Assembly (NCBI RefSeq): GCF_900102545.1
Contig: NZ_FNBN01000005.1
Location: 248,001-312,000, forward strand
Source of the DNA: Chitinophaga filiformis
Lineage (GTDB): Bacteria; Bacteroidota; Bacteroidia; Chitinophagales; Chitinophagaceae
Direction: 5' to 3'
Length of the DNA stretch: 64,000 nucleotides
Shown: positions 9,316-18,907 of the stretch, one piece after another
How positions within the stretch are numbered: the stretch's first letter is position 1
Layout: every line of letters begins with the position of its first letter
Notes under the pieces: model-generated
What the model was told of the DNA's origin: nothing
The model's database searches: none
The model's input: the letters and a program-made list of their open reading frames with translations, nothing else
Position numbers and translations under genes: made by a program

Positions 9316-12300
9316 TTAAAATGAAGCACTCAGACCAACGATATAAGTACGTGTTTTAGGATAGAAGTTGTTGTTGTCAATACCAGGCGTAACACCACCG
9401 ATATTGATTTCAGGATCTATACCACGATACTTGGTGATCACAAAAAGGTTATTGGCGGTAGCATAGAAACGGATGCTCTTTACTGCCTGTGTATGTGGTT
9501 TGAGGGTATAACCGAGTGAGAGGTTATCCAGGCGCAGATAAGAGCCGCTTTCTAAGAAACGGTCAGAGATCAGGTAGCCGTTGATGTCATTGTAAGACTC
9601 ATTCGTAGTGAAATGAGGGATGTTCTGAATTTTTGAATCCACTGGGTTATTCAGACCTGCGAGTGTCGCATTCAGGATCTTATTGCCTAACACACCACGC
9701 ACCAGGAAATTCAGGTCGAAGCTCTTATAGTAGAAATTGTTGCTCCATCCGTACATCAGCTTAGGCTGTGCATTACCTGCCAGTTTCGCATCTGTGGTAA
9801 GCGGCTGCGTAGCAGTAATAGTACCATCAGCTTTCTGGTATGTACTCACACCATTGTCGTTCTTACCCATGTAATGCCACAGGTTGAATGTACCTAAAGC
9901 ATAACCAGGCAGGATGATCTGGCTGTAGTTACCGGATTGTCCCTTACCACCCAGCTGTGCGGTCTGGATATAGTTGATGGCGAATTTCTCGTTAGACAGA
10001 TTGGTGATCTCGTTCTTGTTGTGCGCCAGGTTGAGGTTTGTTCTCCAGGTAAAGCCATGAGATTTCACCACTGTAGCGCTCAATGCCAGCTCAATACCAC
10101 TGTTCCTGATACTACCTACGTTGGCCGTATAAGTGGGTACGAAATACTGTGTAGTAGATACCGGATACTGATCGTAGATCAGGTCAGAAGTCTTCTTGAT
10201 ATAGTAGTCAACGGAACCGCTGATCCTGTCTTTCAGGATACCGAAGTCCAGACCGATGTTGGTAGTAGCGGTAGCTTCCCATTTCAGATCAGGGTTGTCG
10301 TTACGCACAGGACCGATAGCGTTGGTCACGTTACCATTGTACAGGAACTTGGAGTTGCCTGCAGGCGTACCATAGATCAACAGGGAAGAGAATGCGTTAA
10401 AGCCTGCACTGTTACCGGATACACCATAACCTGCTCTCAGTTTCAGTACGCTGATCAGATCAACATTCTTCATGAAAGGCTCACTGCTGATATTCCAGCC
10501 CGCAGAAACTGCAGGGAAGTATCCCCAACGGTTGTTGATACCAAATGCTGATGAACCATCATTCCTCAAAGAGGCCATGAACAGGTATTTGTCTGCATAA
10601 GAATATTGTACACGACCATAGTAGGAGATCAGTCTGAGGGTAGAGATCGGATTATTGTCGAACGCTATCTGTGATGTATTCGCCGGATTGGACAGGAATA
10701 AGTTGTTATAAGTCAAAGCATCATTGGAGAAGTTCTGTGTGGTGATGCCGAAACCATCGTTGGTACGGTCCTGCTGATAAGTATAACCAGCCAGCAATTT
10801 GAGGCTATGTGCCCCAAATGTTTTGTCGTAATTGAAATAAGATTCCACTACAGTACTTGTATTCTGATAAGCCTTTCTTGTAGCCACACCATTCAGATTA
10901 ACAGCCAGGCCTGAAGCATGGTTGTAGTAGCTGTTATAGTTGTTCTGATTTCTCTGGGAAGACAGAGACAAAGTGTATTTTAGTCCTTTGAAAATATCTG
11001 CCTGTACCAGACCTGTAATCAACGTTTTGCTGTCATCAGTTTTGATGAAGTTATTATTGATCAGTGACAGCGGGTTCAGTGTACCACTACCAGTTCTTGC
11101 ATAATATTCTTTATAAGTACCATCGGGATTGTAAGGACTTACAGTTGGTAAGTAGAATAACATATTAGACAGTACCTGTGCCTGAACAATATCATTGCTC
11201 TTAGTGTGAGCATTAGTCACCGTCAGACCTAAACGCAACCGATTGTCAAAGAAGCGCTGAGTAACGTAACCTCTTACAGTTGTGCGTTCCAGGGAAGTAT
11301 TCCGCAGGATACCATCATTCTTCAGGTAGTTGAAGCTGCCACCATAGTCGGTAGTAGCATTGGAACCACCAAAAGAAACGTTATGATTATGAGAATAACC
11401 TTTTCTTTCCACCAGTTTCTGCCAGTTTGTATTGGAACCGTCATCGTTCAGGTCTGGAATTAAGGTCTGACCATTCTTTTTGAGATAGGCACGCAGCTCA
11501 TCACCAGTCAGCATGTCCAGTTGTTTAGACACTTCTTCCATCGCAACATACGCGTTGTAGGAAAGTCTTGTCTGCCCTGTTTTTGCTCTTTTCGTAGTAA
11601 CGATGATTACACCATTGGCAGCACGCGCACCATAAATAGCAGTAGCAGCAGCATCTTTTAATACGTCAATGCTTTCAATATCTGCCGGCGCCAGCAGGTC
11701 GATAGACGCACCTGGCACACCATCAATTACATAGAATGGCTCCATCGCACCACCGGTAGTACGGATGGTGGAAGGTCCCCTTAATACCACTGCAGGAGCT
11801 GCGTTAGGGTCACCACTTTTAGTTACGTTCAGACCTGCAACTTTACCCTGTAATAATTCAGCGGGAGTAGTCAGTACACCCTGATTAAATTCTTCCGATT
11901 TGATAGTAGTAATTGAACCTGTTACATCTTTTTTACTAACTGTACCATAACCGATTACGACTACATCTTTCAATTGTTTTGTATCCGTAACCAGTGTTAC
12001 GTTGATCACTTTTTTGTCTCCTGCAGTAACTTCCTTTGGAAGGGATCCCATTAGTGTAAAGAGGATCACATCTGCTGGTCCTTTACTGACAATTGTGTAG
12101 GCTCCGTTTGCATTTGTAATAGTTCCGGTAGTGGTTCCTTTTACAGACACAGTCACTCCGGGAAGTGGTGCATTGTTCTCGTCTGTTACTATACCTTTAA
12201 TAGTGCCATTCGTCTGAGCAAAGACAGAAAAACTCAGCAGCATTGCGATGAGTAAAGCAGAAAATGCCTTACCTGCAACACTACAGAATGACCTTAATTT

Positions 12301-12321
12301 TAGTAAATACATTCGCTTCAT
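9316..12321 (-). CDS. SusC/RagA-family TonB-linked outer-membrane transporter
   Basis: 1001 residues. Order: signal peptide (to about residue 35, ending SVFAQ); carboxypeptidase-regulatory-like beta-sandwich (IKGIVTDENNAPLPGVTVSVKG); a plug domain with the SusC signature VVIGYGTVSKKDVTGSITTI and DAAATAIYGARAANGVI; then the beta-barrel ending in an aromatic residue (VGLSASF). It imports oligosaccharides or other large nutrients, energised by TonB, together with the downstream SusD. The 48-nt gap to susD and a strong promoter upstream support one operon. Full length for the family. Confidence 0.96.
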   Translation of the reverse strand: MKRMYLLKLRSFCSVAGKAFSALLIAMLLSFSVFAQTNGTIKGIVTDENNAPLPGVTVSVKGTTTGTITNANGAYTIVSKGPADVILFTLMGSLPKEVTAGDKKVINVTLVTDTKQLKDVVVIGYGTVSKKDVTGSITTIKSEEFNQGVLTTPAELLQGKVAGLNVTKSGDPNAAPAVVLRGPSTIRTTGGAMEPFYVIDGVPGASIDLLAPADIESIDVLKDAAATAIYGARAANGVIIVTTKRAKTGQTRLSYNAYVAMEEVSKQLDMLTGDELRAYLKKNGQTLIPDLNDDGSNTNWQKLVERKGYSHNHNVSFGGSNATTDYGGSFNYLKNDGILRNTSLERTTVRGYVTQRFFDNRLRLGLTVTNAHTKSNDIVQAQVLSNMLFYLPTVSPYNPDGTYKEYYARTGSGTLNPLSLINNNFIKTDDSKTLITGLVQADIFKGLKYTLSLSSQRNQNNYNSYYNHASGLAVNLNGVATRKAYQNTSTVVESYFNYDKTFGAHSLKLLAGYTYQQDRTNDGFGITTQNFSNDALTYNNLFLSNPANTSQIAFDNNPISTLRLISYYGRVQYSYADKYLFMASLRNDGSSAFGINNRWGYFPAVSAGWNISSEPFMKNVDLISVLKLRAGYGVSGNSAGFNAFSSLLIYGTPAGNSKFLYNGNVTNAIGPVRNDNPDLKWEATATTNIGLDFGILKDRISGSVDYYIKKTSDLIYDQYPVSTTQYFVPTYTANVGSIRNSGIELALSATVVKSHGFTWRTNLNLAHNKNEITNLSNEKFAINYIQTAQLGGKGQSGNYSQIILPGYALGTFNLWHYMGKNDNGVSTYQKADGTITATQPLTTDAKLAGNAQPKLMYGWSNNFYYKSFDLNFLVRGVLGNKILNATLAGLNNPVDSKIQNIPHFTTNESYNDINGYLISDRFLESGSYLRLDNLSLGYTLKPHTQAVKSIRFYATANNLFVITKYRGIDPEINIGGVTPGIDNNNFYPKTRTYIVGLSASF

Positions 12322-12394
12322 GTAGTTTAATTTGTTAAGGATTGCTGGAGGAGTAGAGATGCTGATATGTCAAAGAACCATAGCTATGGAGATG

Positions 12395-12426
12395 CAAAAG
12401 TATTCACAAGGAATCCATCGATCAAA
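12395..12426 (-). promoter_or_regulatory. Promoter of the susCD operon (TTTG-N20-TACTTTTG)
   Basis: On the minus strand, -33 TTTG (12426-12423) and -7 TACTTTTG (12402-12395) are exactly 20 bp apart, the Bacteroidota primary-sigma layout. The predicted transcription start is near 12388, giving a leader of about 65 nt to the susC ATG. Confidence 0.75.
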
Positions 12427-12540
12427 GCACTTTACAATAGGATAACAATTCCTTTAAATTGACCATTGAAAGCTGGGATGAGTGGTCAATATGTTGTATG
12501 AAATGAAGGGGCGGAGTACTTGAGTTAGTATGTTATAAAA

Positions 12541-12577
12541 AAAACGCGAGTGTTGCTTAAACAACAATCGCGTTTTT
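12541..12577 (-). terminator. Terminator after the siderophore-receptor gene
   Basis: Stem AAAACGCGAGTGTTG / CAACAATCGCGTTTT with one mismatch and a 5-6 nt loop, flanked by A and T runs, so it works on either strand. It lies 39 nt beyond the stop of the minus-strand receptor gene. Confidence 0.8.
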
Positions 12578-12615
12578 AGATGCGGGCACTATTTTATTAC
12601 ATAGTAGCTATCTTT

Positions 12616-15042
12616 TTAGAAACGGTAACCTATCGTCATTCGGAAATTACGACGTGCTTCCACAATGTAACTATAATAGCCGGATGCATTTGCAGGCAGT
12701 GATGCGGCTGTAAGCAGTTTGCGGTCGTCCAGCAGATTATTCACCAGGAAGGAAACGGTATATTTCCCTCTGGCGTAGTTCAGGCCTGCATCTGTGCGGA
12801 AGTAGTTTGGAATATTGGACACTTTGGTAGTACCTACGGCGCGTTCTGCCTGCCATTGGATACCGCCGGAAGCTCCAAACCCTGTGAATGCTCCATGATT
12901 AATACGATAAGAAAGCCAGCCATTAGTAACATGTGCAGCAGTGTTTGGTGTGATGTTACCTACTGTTGTTTTGCTGGCTTCTGTATTAGGTGCTTCCTTT
13001 GTGATCTTGGAATTGGTATAAGCATAGTTGACGTTCACATTCAGACCTGGTACGATTTCACCATTGACATCTACTTCAATACCTTTTGTAACAGTTTCTC
13101 CCAATGCAATAGATACATCAGCGCCACGACTGTCTTTAATACCCAATGCTACTTTGGAGTTCTGACGTGCAATGCGGTAAGCGCTCACTGCTGCAGACCA
13201 GCGGCCATTAAACCAGTCTTTCTTGATACCTGCTTCAATGTCATTACCCTTAACAGGTTTGAACGGTACCAGGTTTGAATCCAGTCCTGACTGCGGTACA
13301 AAAGACTGGTCATATAGTGCGTATACGGCAGTTGATTTATCAATGGAGTAGCTGAGACCTACGCGGGGCGTAACGATATCATCTTTCATATCTGCCGTTT
13401 TTGTCTTACCTGTTGTTTCAGCATGTGTGAACCGCAGTGCGAGGGAAAGACGGAGCTTGTTATCAAAGAATCCCAGTTCATCCTGCGCATATACAGAGGT
13501 ATAATTCACTGATGAAATATAATTGCTTTGTCCTGCCCTGGTTCTTACACTCTTTGAACGATCTATGGTTGGAATGGAGTCGAATGGAATACCGTACTCC
13601 GGATTGTATACGTTAAACACTTTTCCACCTGCCAGGTTCAGAGATGGCGTCAGTGTACGGAAATCGCCCCAGAATTTCTTATTACCCATATCTACACCTG
13701 CCAGTATCCTGTGGCGAATACTGCCTGTGTATTCTTCTCCGGAGAGGGACATCTGTGCAAACCTGTTTTCACCAGCTTCGTCACCGATACTAAAATAACG
13801 CACCATGTTACCATTTTCAGCTACGCTGGTTGCCCATACACTGTTGGCCACCATGCTGAAATTAAAATAAGCTACCTGTGCATGCGCCTGCCATTTATCA
13901 TTCAGCTGATGATCCAGGTAAACATAAGCGCTATGATCTCTTAGTTTACCAGGTTCCAGGGATGGATCACCATAGAAGAAATCATTGGAGATACCTTCAT
14001 CCAGCAGCTTCTTTTTGGAGAACTGATAGTTGCCATTGCCGAGATATTTGGAACCCTGGAAGGTATATTCAACTGTGATGGATGTTCTGTCGTCTACTAT
14101 ATATTTCAGCACCGGAGCAAAAAGATAACGGTTGCTGTAGTTGTATTTGGTATAAAAATCTTTCTGCTGACCAGCAACATTTAATCTATACAACAGTTTA
14201 CCATCTTTACTCAGTTTACCATCAAAGTCGAGCGCTGCACGGTAAGTACTGAAGCTCCCCATACTGATATTGGCAGATCCTTTAGTGACGCCGGTAGGCT
14301 TCTTGGTCACTACATTATAGAATCCTCCGGGTTCGCCATTAGCCAGCATAAAACCTGCAGGGCCTTTTACGAATTCAATACGTTCTATCATGGCCGCATC
14401 TTCTGCGGTAGGTCCCCAGCTGGCTTCGATATTCATACCATTACGGAAAGCAGGGATCTTGGAGCCTCTCATGCGGATCTGTGCATACTGGTTATCCCAA
14501 TGTCCTACACGGGTAACACCGCTCACGTTGCGGGTGATGCCATCCACAATATCGAAGGTCTGCTGGTCGGCCAGCAGGCTGGCAGAGATCACCTGGATAT
14601 TCTGTGGTATTTCCAGCAATGGTGTTTTAAGGCGCAGGGAGCCAGATACAGCATCCACTTTATATTTATTCCTCGCACTGTTGATGATCACTTCCTGTAG
14701 TTGCTGATTAGTAGCTTCCAGCTGGATAGTAACATTCACGATTTCATCCTGTGCAACATCTACTTCTTTTGTCACTACTTTATAACCGATCAGCATTACC
14801 TGCAGCGTGTAATGTCCGGCGTGCATTCTTTTAAATAAGAATTCTCCTTTTTCATTTGTCATGGTACCTCTGTTCTTTTCCTTGATCTGTACCGGTACAA
14901 AAACGGCCGGGCTACCATCTCCGGTCACTACCGTTCCTTTAATGGCAGAAAGAGGTTCGTCAATAGAAAAGGCTGGTGTGCTTGTGAGTACGGTACATAG
15001 CAGGCACAGAAGTTTAAACAGTTGGTTAAATTTAGTATGCAT
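12616..15042 (-). CDS. TonB-dependent siderophore receptor with N-terminal carboxypeptidase-like domain
   Basis: 808 residues. Order: signal peptide (ending STPAFS), a carboxypeptidase-regulatory-like repeat (IKGTVVTGDGSPAVFVPVQI), then a plug typical of the ferrichrome/pyoverdine-type receptors (TPLLEIPQNIQVISASLL, FVKGPAGFMLANGEPGGFYNVVTKKPTG), then a 22-strand barrel ending NFRMTIGYRF with a terminal Phe. It should import ferric siderophores with TonB energy. The divergent neighbour is a membrane-anchored AraC regulator that may control it. No Fur-like box was recognised upstream. Confidence 0.92.
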   Translation of the reverse strand: MHTKFNQLFKLLCLLCTVLTSTPAFSIDEPLSAIKGTVVTGDGSPAVFVPVQIKEKNRGTMTNEKGEFLFKRMHAGHYTLQVMLIGYKVVTKEVDVAQDEIVNVTIQLEATNQQLQEVIINSARNKYKVDAVSGSLRLKTPLLEIPQNIQVISASLLADQQTFDIVDGITRNVSGVTRVGHWDNQYAQIRMRGSKIPAFRNGMNIEASWGPTAEDAAMIERIEFVKGPAGFMLANGEPGGFYNVVTKKPTGVTKGSANISMGSFSTYRAALDFDGKLSKDGKLLYRLNVAGQQKDFYTKYNYSNRYLFAPVLKYIVDDRTSITVEYTFQGSKYLGNGNYQFSKKKLLDEGISNDFFYGDPSLEPGKLRDHSAYVYLDHQLNDKWQAHAQVAYFNFSMVANSVWATSVAENGNMVRYFSIGDEAGENRFAQMSLSGEEYTGSIRHRILAGVDMGNKKFWGDFRTLTPSLNLAGGKVFNVYNPEYGIPFDSIPTIDRSKSVRTRAGQSNYISSVNYTSVYAQDELGFFDNKLRLSLALRFTHAETTGKTKTADMKDDIVTPRVGLSYSIDKSTAVYALYDQSFVPQSGLDSNLVPFKPVKGNDIEAGIKKDWFNGRWSAAVSAYRIARQNSKVALGIKDSRGADVSIALGETVTKGIEVDVNGEIVPGLNVNVNYAYTNSKITKEAPNTEASKTTVGNITPNTAAHVTNGWLSYRINHGAFTGFGASGGIQWQAERAVGTTKVSNIPNYFRTDAGLNYARGKYTVSFLVNNLLDDRKLLTAASLPANASGYYSYIVEARRNFRMTIGYRF

Positions 15043-15085
15043 ATATAGGCTGATTAGCTGATGAATAGAATATTGTAACGCGGCG

Positions 15086-15093
15086 CAAATCTA
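15086..15093 (-). promoter_or_regulatory. Candidate -7 element (TAGATTTG, minus strand) for the siderophore receptor
   Basis: TAnnTTTG match 44 nt upstream of the receptor ATG. The nearest TTTG upstream lies about 25 bp away rather than 20, so the call is tentative. Confidence 0.4.
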
Positions 15094-15218
15094 AAGGAGG
15101 AAACAGCGGATGATTTATCAAATTGGGAAAATGGTTTTCGCAATGCGGAAATATTCAAGATGGAGCAGGTCTTCTTTATTTATATATATTTGTCTTACGC
15201 CCATTAACACCCATCCAC

Positions 15219-16292
15219 ATGAATATCGGCCAGCAAATATTGTTTTTCCTGAGTGCCCTGGGAGCTTTCAACGGCCTCGTACTTGGACTTTATATCCTGG
15301 GTAAAAAGGGAAGAACTATTCCATTTCTTCTTTTAGGTATCCTGTTGCTGGTGATTAGCGTCCGTGTAGCCAAATCAGTACTGATCTATTTCAATCCTCA
15401 GTTACCCAAGGGGTATTTGCAGATAGGCCTTTCTGCATGTTTCCTGATTGGCCCTTCCCTGTATTATTTTTTCAGGGCTGCAATGGGAAAGGTGACCGTT
15501 ATACCGGCCAACTGGAAACGGGAATGGGGTGTTTTGTTGGGAGCAATAGTGCTGGGAGGTGCTATTTTCCCTTATCAGGCTTATCCTGACTTATGGAATC
15601 ATTTTGTAGCCCAGTCCATTTATGTGGTATGGAGCATTTACATAGTCGCTACAGGCTTTTTGCTCCGGCATACTTTAAAGCGCTTTTTTGTGACCCCTTC
15701 CGGTTTGAATGCTTCGGAAAAGTTCTGGTTATGGGTATATGGTTCCAATTGCCTGCTTTTCCTGGTTTACCTGCTGGCCTTGTTGCGGGTGATATATGGC
15801 ATATATATAGCTGGGGGGATTACGTTCACTTCCATCCTGTATCTTACTATTTTCTACTTTGTGCAAGGCTCCAGGATGGATCAACTGCTCACTGCCCCTG
15901 AGGCAGCATCTTCTAACAAACCTGAAAAGAAGAAGATAGCCGATAACGATGCCCAGGCCTGGGCTGAAAAACTTGGCCAGGTGATCATGAATAAGGCGCT
16001 GTATAAAGATCCCAATCTTAAACTCAGCGACCTGGCCCGCGCCATCAATATCCCGGCTCACCAGTTGTCCCAGCTGCTGAACGATAATCTGGGTAAAAGC
16101 TTTTCCACCTATATCAATGAATATCGCATCAACGAAGCCTGTAAACTAATCATGACCATGGAACATCTTACCTTTGAGGCCATTGGATACGAGGTAGGGT
16201 ACAATTCCAAGTCTACTTTTTATGCTGCCTTTAAGAAGGTAACGGATACCACTCCGGCACTTTTTAAGGAGACCGCTATGAAAACGAATTAG
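15219..16292 (+). CDS. AraC-family regulator with N-terminal membrane domain
   Basis: The start is set at the ATG at 15219 (MNIGQQILFFLSALGAFNG). The in-frame start at 15123 would add a non-hydrophobic leader overlapping the divergent promoter. About seven hydrophobic helices fill residues 5-225. A cytoplasmic AraC-type DNA-binding domain follows (about residues 250-355), with LKLSDLARAINIPAHQLSQLLND, NEYRINEACKLI and AIGYEVGYNSKSTFYAAFKKVT. This layout is common in Bacteroidota and suggests signal sensing at the membrane. It is divergent from the siderophore receptor, a plausible target. Confidence 0.88.
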   Translation: MNIGQQILFFLSALGAFNGLVLGLYILGKKGRTIPFLLLGILLLVISVRVAKSVLIYFNPQLPKGYLQIGLSACFLIGPSLYYFFRAAMGKVTVIPANWKREWGVLLGAIVLGGAIFPYQAYPDLWNHFVAQSIYVVWSIYIVATGFLLRHTLKRFFVTPSGLNASEKFWLWVYGSNCLLFLVYLLALLRVIYGIYIAGGITFTSILYLTIFYFVQGSRMDQLLTAPEAASSNKPEKKKIADNDAQAWAEKLGQVIMNKALYKDPNLKLSDLARAINIPAHQLSQLLNDNLGKSFSTYINEYRINEACKLIMTMEHLTFEAIGYEVGYNSKSTFYAAFKKVTDTTPALFKETAMKTN

Positions 16293-16333
16293 TAATAACT
16301 CATTGAAAATCTAACTGCTACGATTTTACTTCG

Positions 16334-16355
16334 GTCCGGATTTATAATTCCGGAC
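16334..16355 (+). terminator. Hairpin after the AraC gene
   Basis: Stem GTCCGGA / TCCGGAC with an 8-nt AT loop, 42 nt after the AraC stop. There is no clear T run, so termination is uncertain. Confidence 0.4.
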
Positions 16356-16397
16356 TCCTGATTTGCAAAGCCAGACCATCGATGTTGGAACCCTTAT

Positions 16398-16405
16398 TAC
16401 GTTTG
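16398..16405 (+). promoter_or_regulatory. Candidate -7 element (TACGTTTG)
   Basis: TAnnTTTG match 17 nt before the outer-membrane barrel ATG, giving a very short leader. The nearest TTTG lies 32 bp upstream, too far for a standard -33 box. Confidence 0.35.
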
Positions 16406-16421
16406 AGGAAACCTATAATCG

Positions 16422-18563
16422 ATGACGAAAGTCCTTTTCTTTTTCTCTTTTCTTGTGATGATTAGCCTGTATGTCAGGGCGCAGGATTCAACAATGAGCA
16501 CCCGGCAATTACAGGCGATAGAAGTGAATGCAGCCCCTCCGGCCGTTCGGCAACAAGCCGATAAGCTGGTAATGACCGTAGCCGGTAACCGTTTGTTCAG
16601 AACAGCGGCCAATGGTTTTGACGTTTTGAAAAAGGTGCCAGGTCTGGAAGTAGGAGGGGATGGTGCCCTTTTACTGTACGGCAGGATCACACCGGCGGTT
16701 TTTATTGACGGGAAGCCGGTGTTGATGACCCCCGAGGCATTACAAACTTACCTGGCGGGTCTTTCATCCGATATGATCGCGTCTGTCGCGCTGATCAATA
16801 ACCCTTCCTCCCAATACGACGCGGAGTACAAAGCAATCATTGACATCCGACTGAAGCAGGATATGACCCTGGGCTGGCGTGGAAATATAAACGCCAGTTT
16901 ACAGCGGAATGCCTATACTTATAATGATAATCAGTTGCAACTCAGCTACAAAACTCCTAAACTTACCTATACGGCCCGCCTGGGTTATACGAAAGGGACC
17001 ACCATCTACCGGTATTCGGCCCTGCAGCACCTGGCGAGTTCCGATATTATGGCTACCAATAATAAGGTGCCTACGAGTAATAATAACTTTAGCTACCAGC
17101 TGGGAGCAGATTACAATTTTAAGAAGAACCAGCATATTGAACTGCAGTTCCGCGGCTTCCTGATAAACCGGGACGCCTTTGCATACAATACGCTTCATAC
17201 AACAGATGCAACGGAACAACACCTGGTTTTTAACACCCAAAGCGAGAACCGGTATGATCCCACCCAGCGTAATTATCTTGTTAACCTGAATTATTCCGGC
17301 CAATGGGGGAAGACCCAGTTGCAGTTATTAGGTTCATTCGTACAGGCTAATACCCGGCAGCGGGAGGATATTCAGACGAGTGATATCATCAGTAAAGCGT
17401 TGGAGGATTATTGGAAAACAGCCTTACAGCAGGACATCCGTATCCGTACCATGCAGGCAGATCTTTCGCGGGAAACCGGCTACGGTATCTTCCGCCTCGG
17501 AGGCAAGTTTGTATACACCTCCACCCGGAATGCCATTCATTATGATACGCTGAATACGGAACATCTTTTCGTACCGGACAGCGGGCGGTCTAATAACTTT
17601 CACTACGATGAATACATTTCCGCTGGTTACCTCTCCTACGAAAGGAAGCTGGGTAAATTAGATCTCGCAGCGGGCCTGCGCACTGAGTACACTCATAGCG
17701 TAGCCAATTCAATTACACAGCGCCAGGTCACCAGACGGAACTACCTTACCTGGTTGCCCAGTATAAGCGGCACCTATACGATTAATGAAAATCAACAAAT
17801 AAGCCTCTCTTTTGCCCGCCGTATTACCCGCCCTACTTTTCCCCAGCTGAATCCATTCCGGTTCTACAACAGCCCCCTGAACTATGTAGTGGGCAATCCA
17901 TACCTCCTGCCATCCAAAACCAATACGCTGGCCTTAACTTACACTATCAGGTCGTTTACGTTTACTTTGAATGCAGGGCGGGAAACAGATGCCATGCTCA
18001 GGTACCCTGAGTATGATACCGTTACCAATGTGCTGGAATATCTGGGAAAAAACATGCCCCATAAAGATTTTGCCAACATAACGGTTAGTTTTCCCCTTAC
18101 TGTTACAAAATGGTGGCGGATGCAACATAATATTGGCAGCGATTACAGAAAAGAACAGATTCCCTACCATGGAGTTACCTATGCCGTGGGAGTAACAGAC
18201 TACTCCATCAGGGGAAGCCAGGTATTTACTTTACCTAAGCAATTCACGTTTGATGTGTCTTATGCGTATCGCTCACTCAGCGGTATCAGCCTCTATATCG
18301 CGAAGCCTTTGTGGAATGTTGATATGGGGTTGCAGCGTACCTGGCTGAAAGGGAAGCTGAATACGCGTATCAATTATTATGACATGTTCAACAGCACTAC
18401 TTTTACAATTGTTTTCCGCCAAAAACAGATCATCAATAACCAGCTATCTCATTGGTATGGCCAGCAGCGGCTAGTGCTATCGCTGAACTATAGTTTTGGA
18501 AAATCCACTTACAAAGCGAAGCAGGTGAATAAAAATGAAGAGGAGAACAGGGCAGGATTATAA
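16422..18563 (+). CDS. Outer-membrane beta-barrel family protein (TonB-receptor-like)
   Basis: 713 residues. Signal peptide (to about residue 20, YVRAQ), then a plug-like segment (IEVNAAPPAVRQQADKLV, GFDVLKKVPGLEV, ITPAVFIDGKPVL, IASVALINNPSSQYDAE), then a long barrel rich in alternating aromatic residues (SLSFARRITRPTFPQLNPF). It matches the Bacteroidota barrel group that is TonB-receptor-like but usually begins with a carboxypeptidase-like domain. That domain is missing here, so the protein is shorter than most relatives (about 800). It does not end in an aromatic residue. The substrate is unknown. Confidence 0.85.
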   Translation: MTKVLFFFSFLVMISLYVRAQDSTMSTRQLQAIEVNAAPPAVRQQADKLVMTVAGNRLFRTAANGFDVLKKVPGLEVGGDGALLLYGRITPAVFIDGKPVLMTPEALQTYLAGLSSDMIASVALINNPSSQYDAEYKAIIDIRLKQDMTLGWRGNINASLQRNAYTYNDNQLQLSYKTPKLTYTARLGYTKGTTIYRYSALQHLASSDIMATNNKVPTSNNNFSYQLGADYNFKKNQHIELQFRGFLINRDAFAYNTLHTTDATEQHLVFNTQSENRYDPTQRNYLVNLNYSGQWGKTQLQLLGSFVQANTRQREDIQTSDIISKALEDYWKTALQQDIRIRTMQADLSRETGYGIFRLGGKFVYTSTRNAIHYDTLNTEHLFVPDSGRSNNFHYDEYISAGYLSYERKLGKLDLAAGLRTEYTHSVANSITQRQVTRRNYLTWLPSISGTYTINENQQISLSFARRITRPTFPQLNPFRFYNSPLNYVVGNPYLLPSKTNTLALTYTIRSFTFTLNAGRETDAMLRYPEYDTVTNVLEYLGKNMPHKDFANITVSFPLTVTKWWRMQHNIGSDYRKEQIPYHGVTYAVGVTDYSIRGSQVFTLPKQFTFDVSYAYRSLSGISLYIAKPLWNVDMGLQRTWLKGKLNTRINYYDMFNSTTFTIVFRQKQIINNQLSHWYGQQRLVLSLNYSFGKSTYKAKQVNKNEEENRAGL

Positions 18564-18613
18564 GAGAACATAACCATTTAAAACATCTGTGAAAGTTCTA
18601 TTTTTCCTTATTT

Positions 18614-18654
18614 TCAAACAGGGCGTATCAAAAGTATGATACACCCTGTTTTCA
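18614..18654 (+). terminator. Hairpin terminator after the outer-membrane barrel gene
   Basis: 15-bp stem (AAACAGGGCGTATCA / TGATACACCCTGTTT, one wobble) with a 6-nt loop and a short T run. Confidence 0.85.
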
Positions 18655-18709
18655 TTCGTATACCTGATGGGGCCAGATAGTCATTTAGACAACTCTCAAT
18701 GCCCGATTT

Positions 18710-18717
18710 TACTTTTG
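18710..18717 (+). promoter_or_regulatory. Candidate -7 element (TACTTTTG) for the MauE cassette
   Basis: TAnnTTTG match with a degenerate -33 (TTTA, 22 bp upstream). It would give a leader of about 185 nt before the MauE ATG; I see nothing else in that leader. Confidence 0.4.
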
Positions 18718-18907
18718 AGTCTTCCTCTTTACACTTACATACCAGTTAACCGAAAAAGTATTGTAATTCTCATCTGCTTTTACTATTTTTATCAAGTAGA
18801 CAACCACGTGAAGTTGACCTGTTGACCAAAAAGATAATTCCATTACAAAATCCAATGAAACACTAAGCCCCGCCAGCTTTCTTTCATTCTGCATTGAACA
18901 TTTCCAT

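Noticed and set aside
9937-10551. 204-codon plus-strand frame inside susC
   Set aside because: Antisense to a clear SusC frame and with no recognisable domain; a shadow of the real gene.
15123-15218. Upstream start of the membrane AraC gene
   Set aside because: The added residues precede a clean membrane start and overlap the divergent promoter region.
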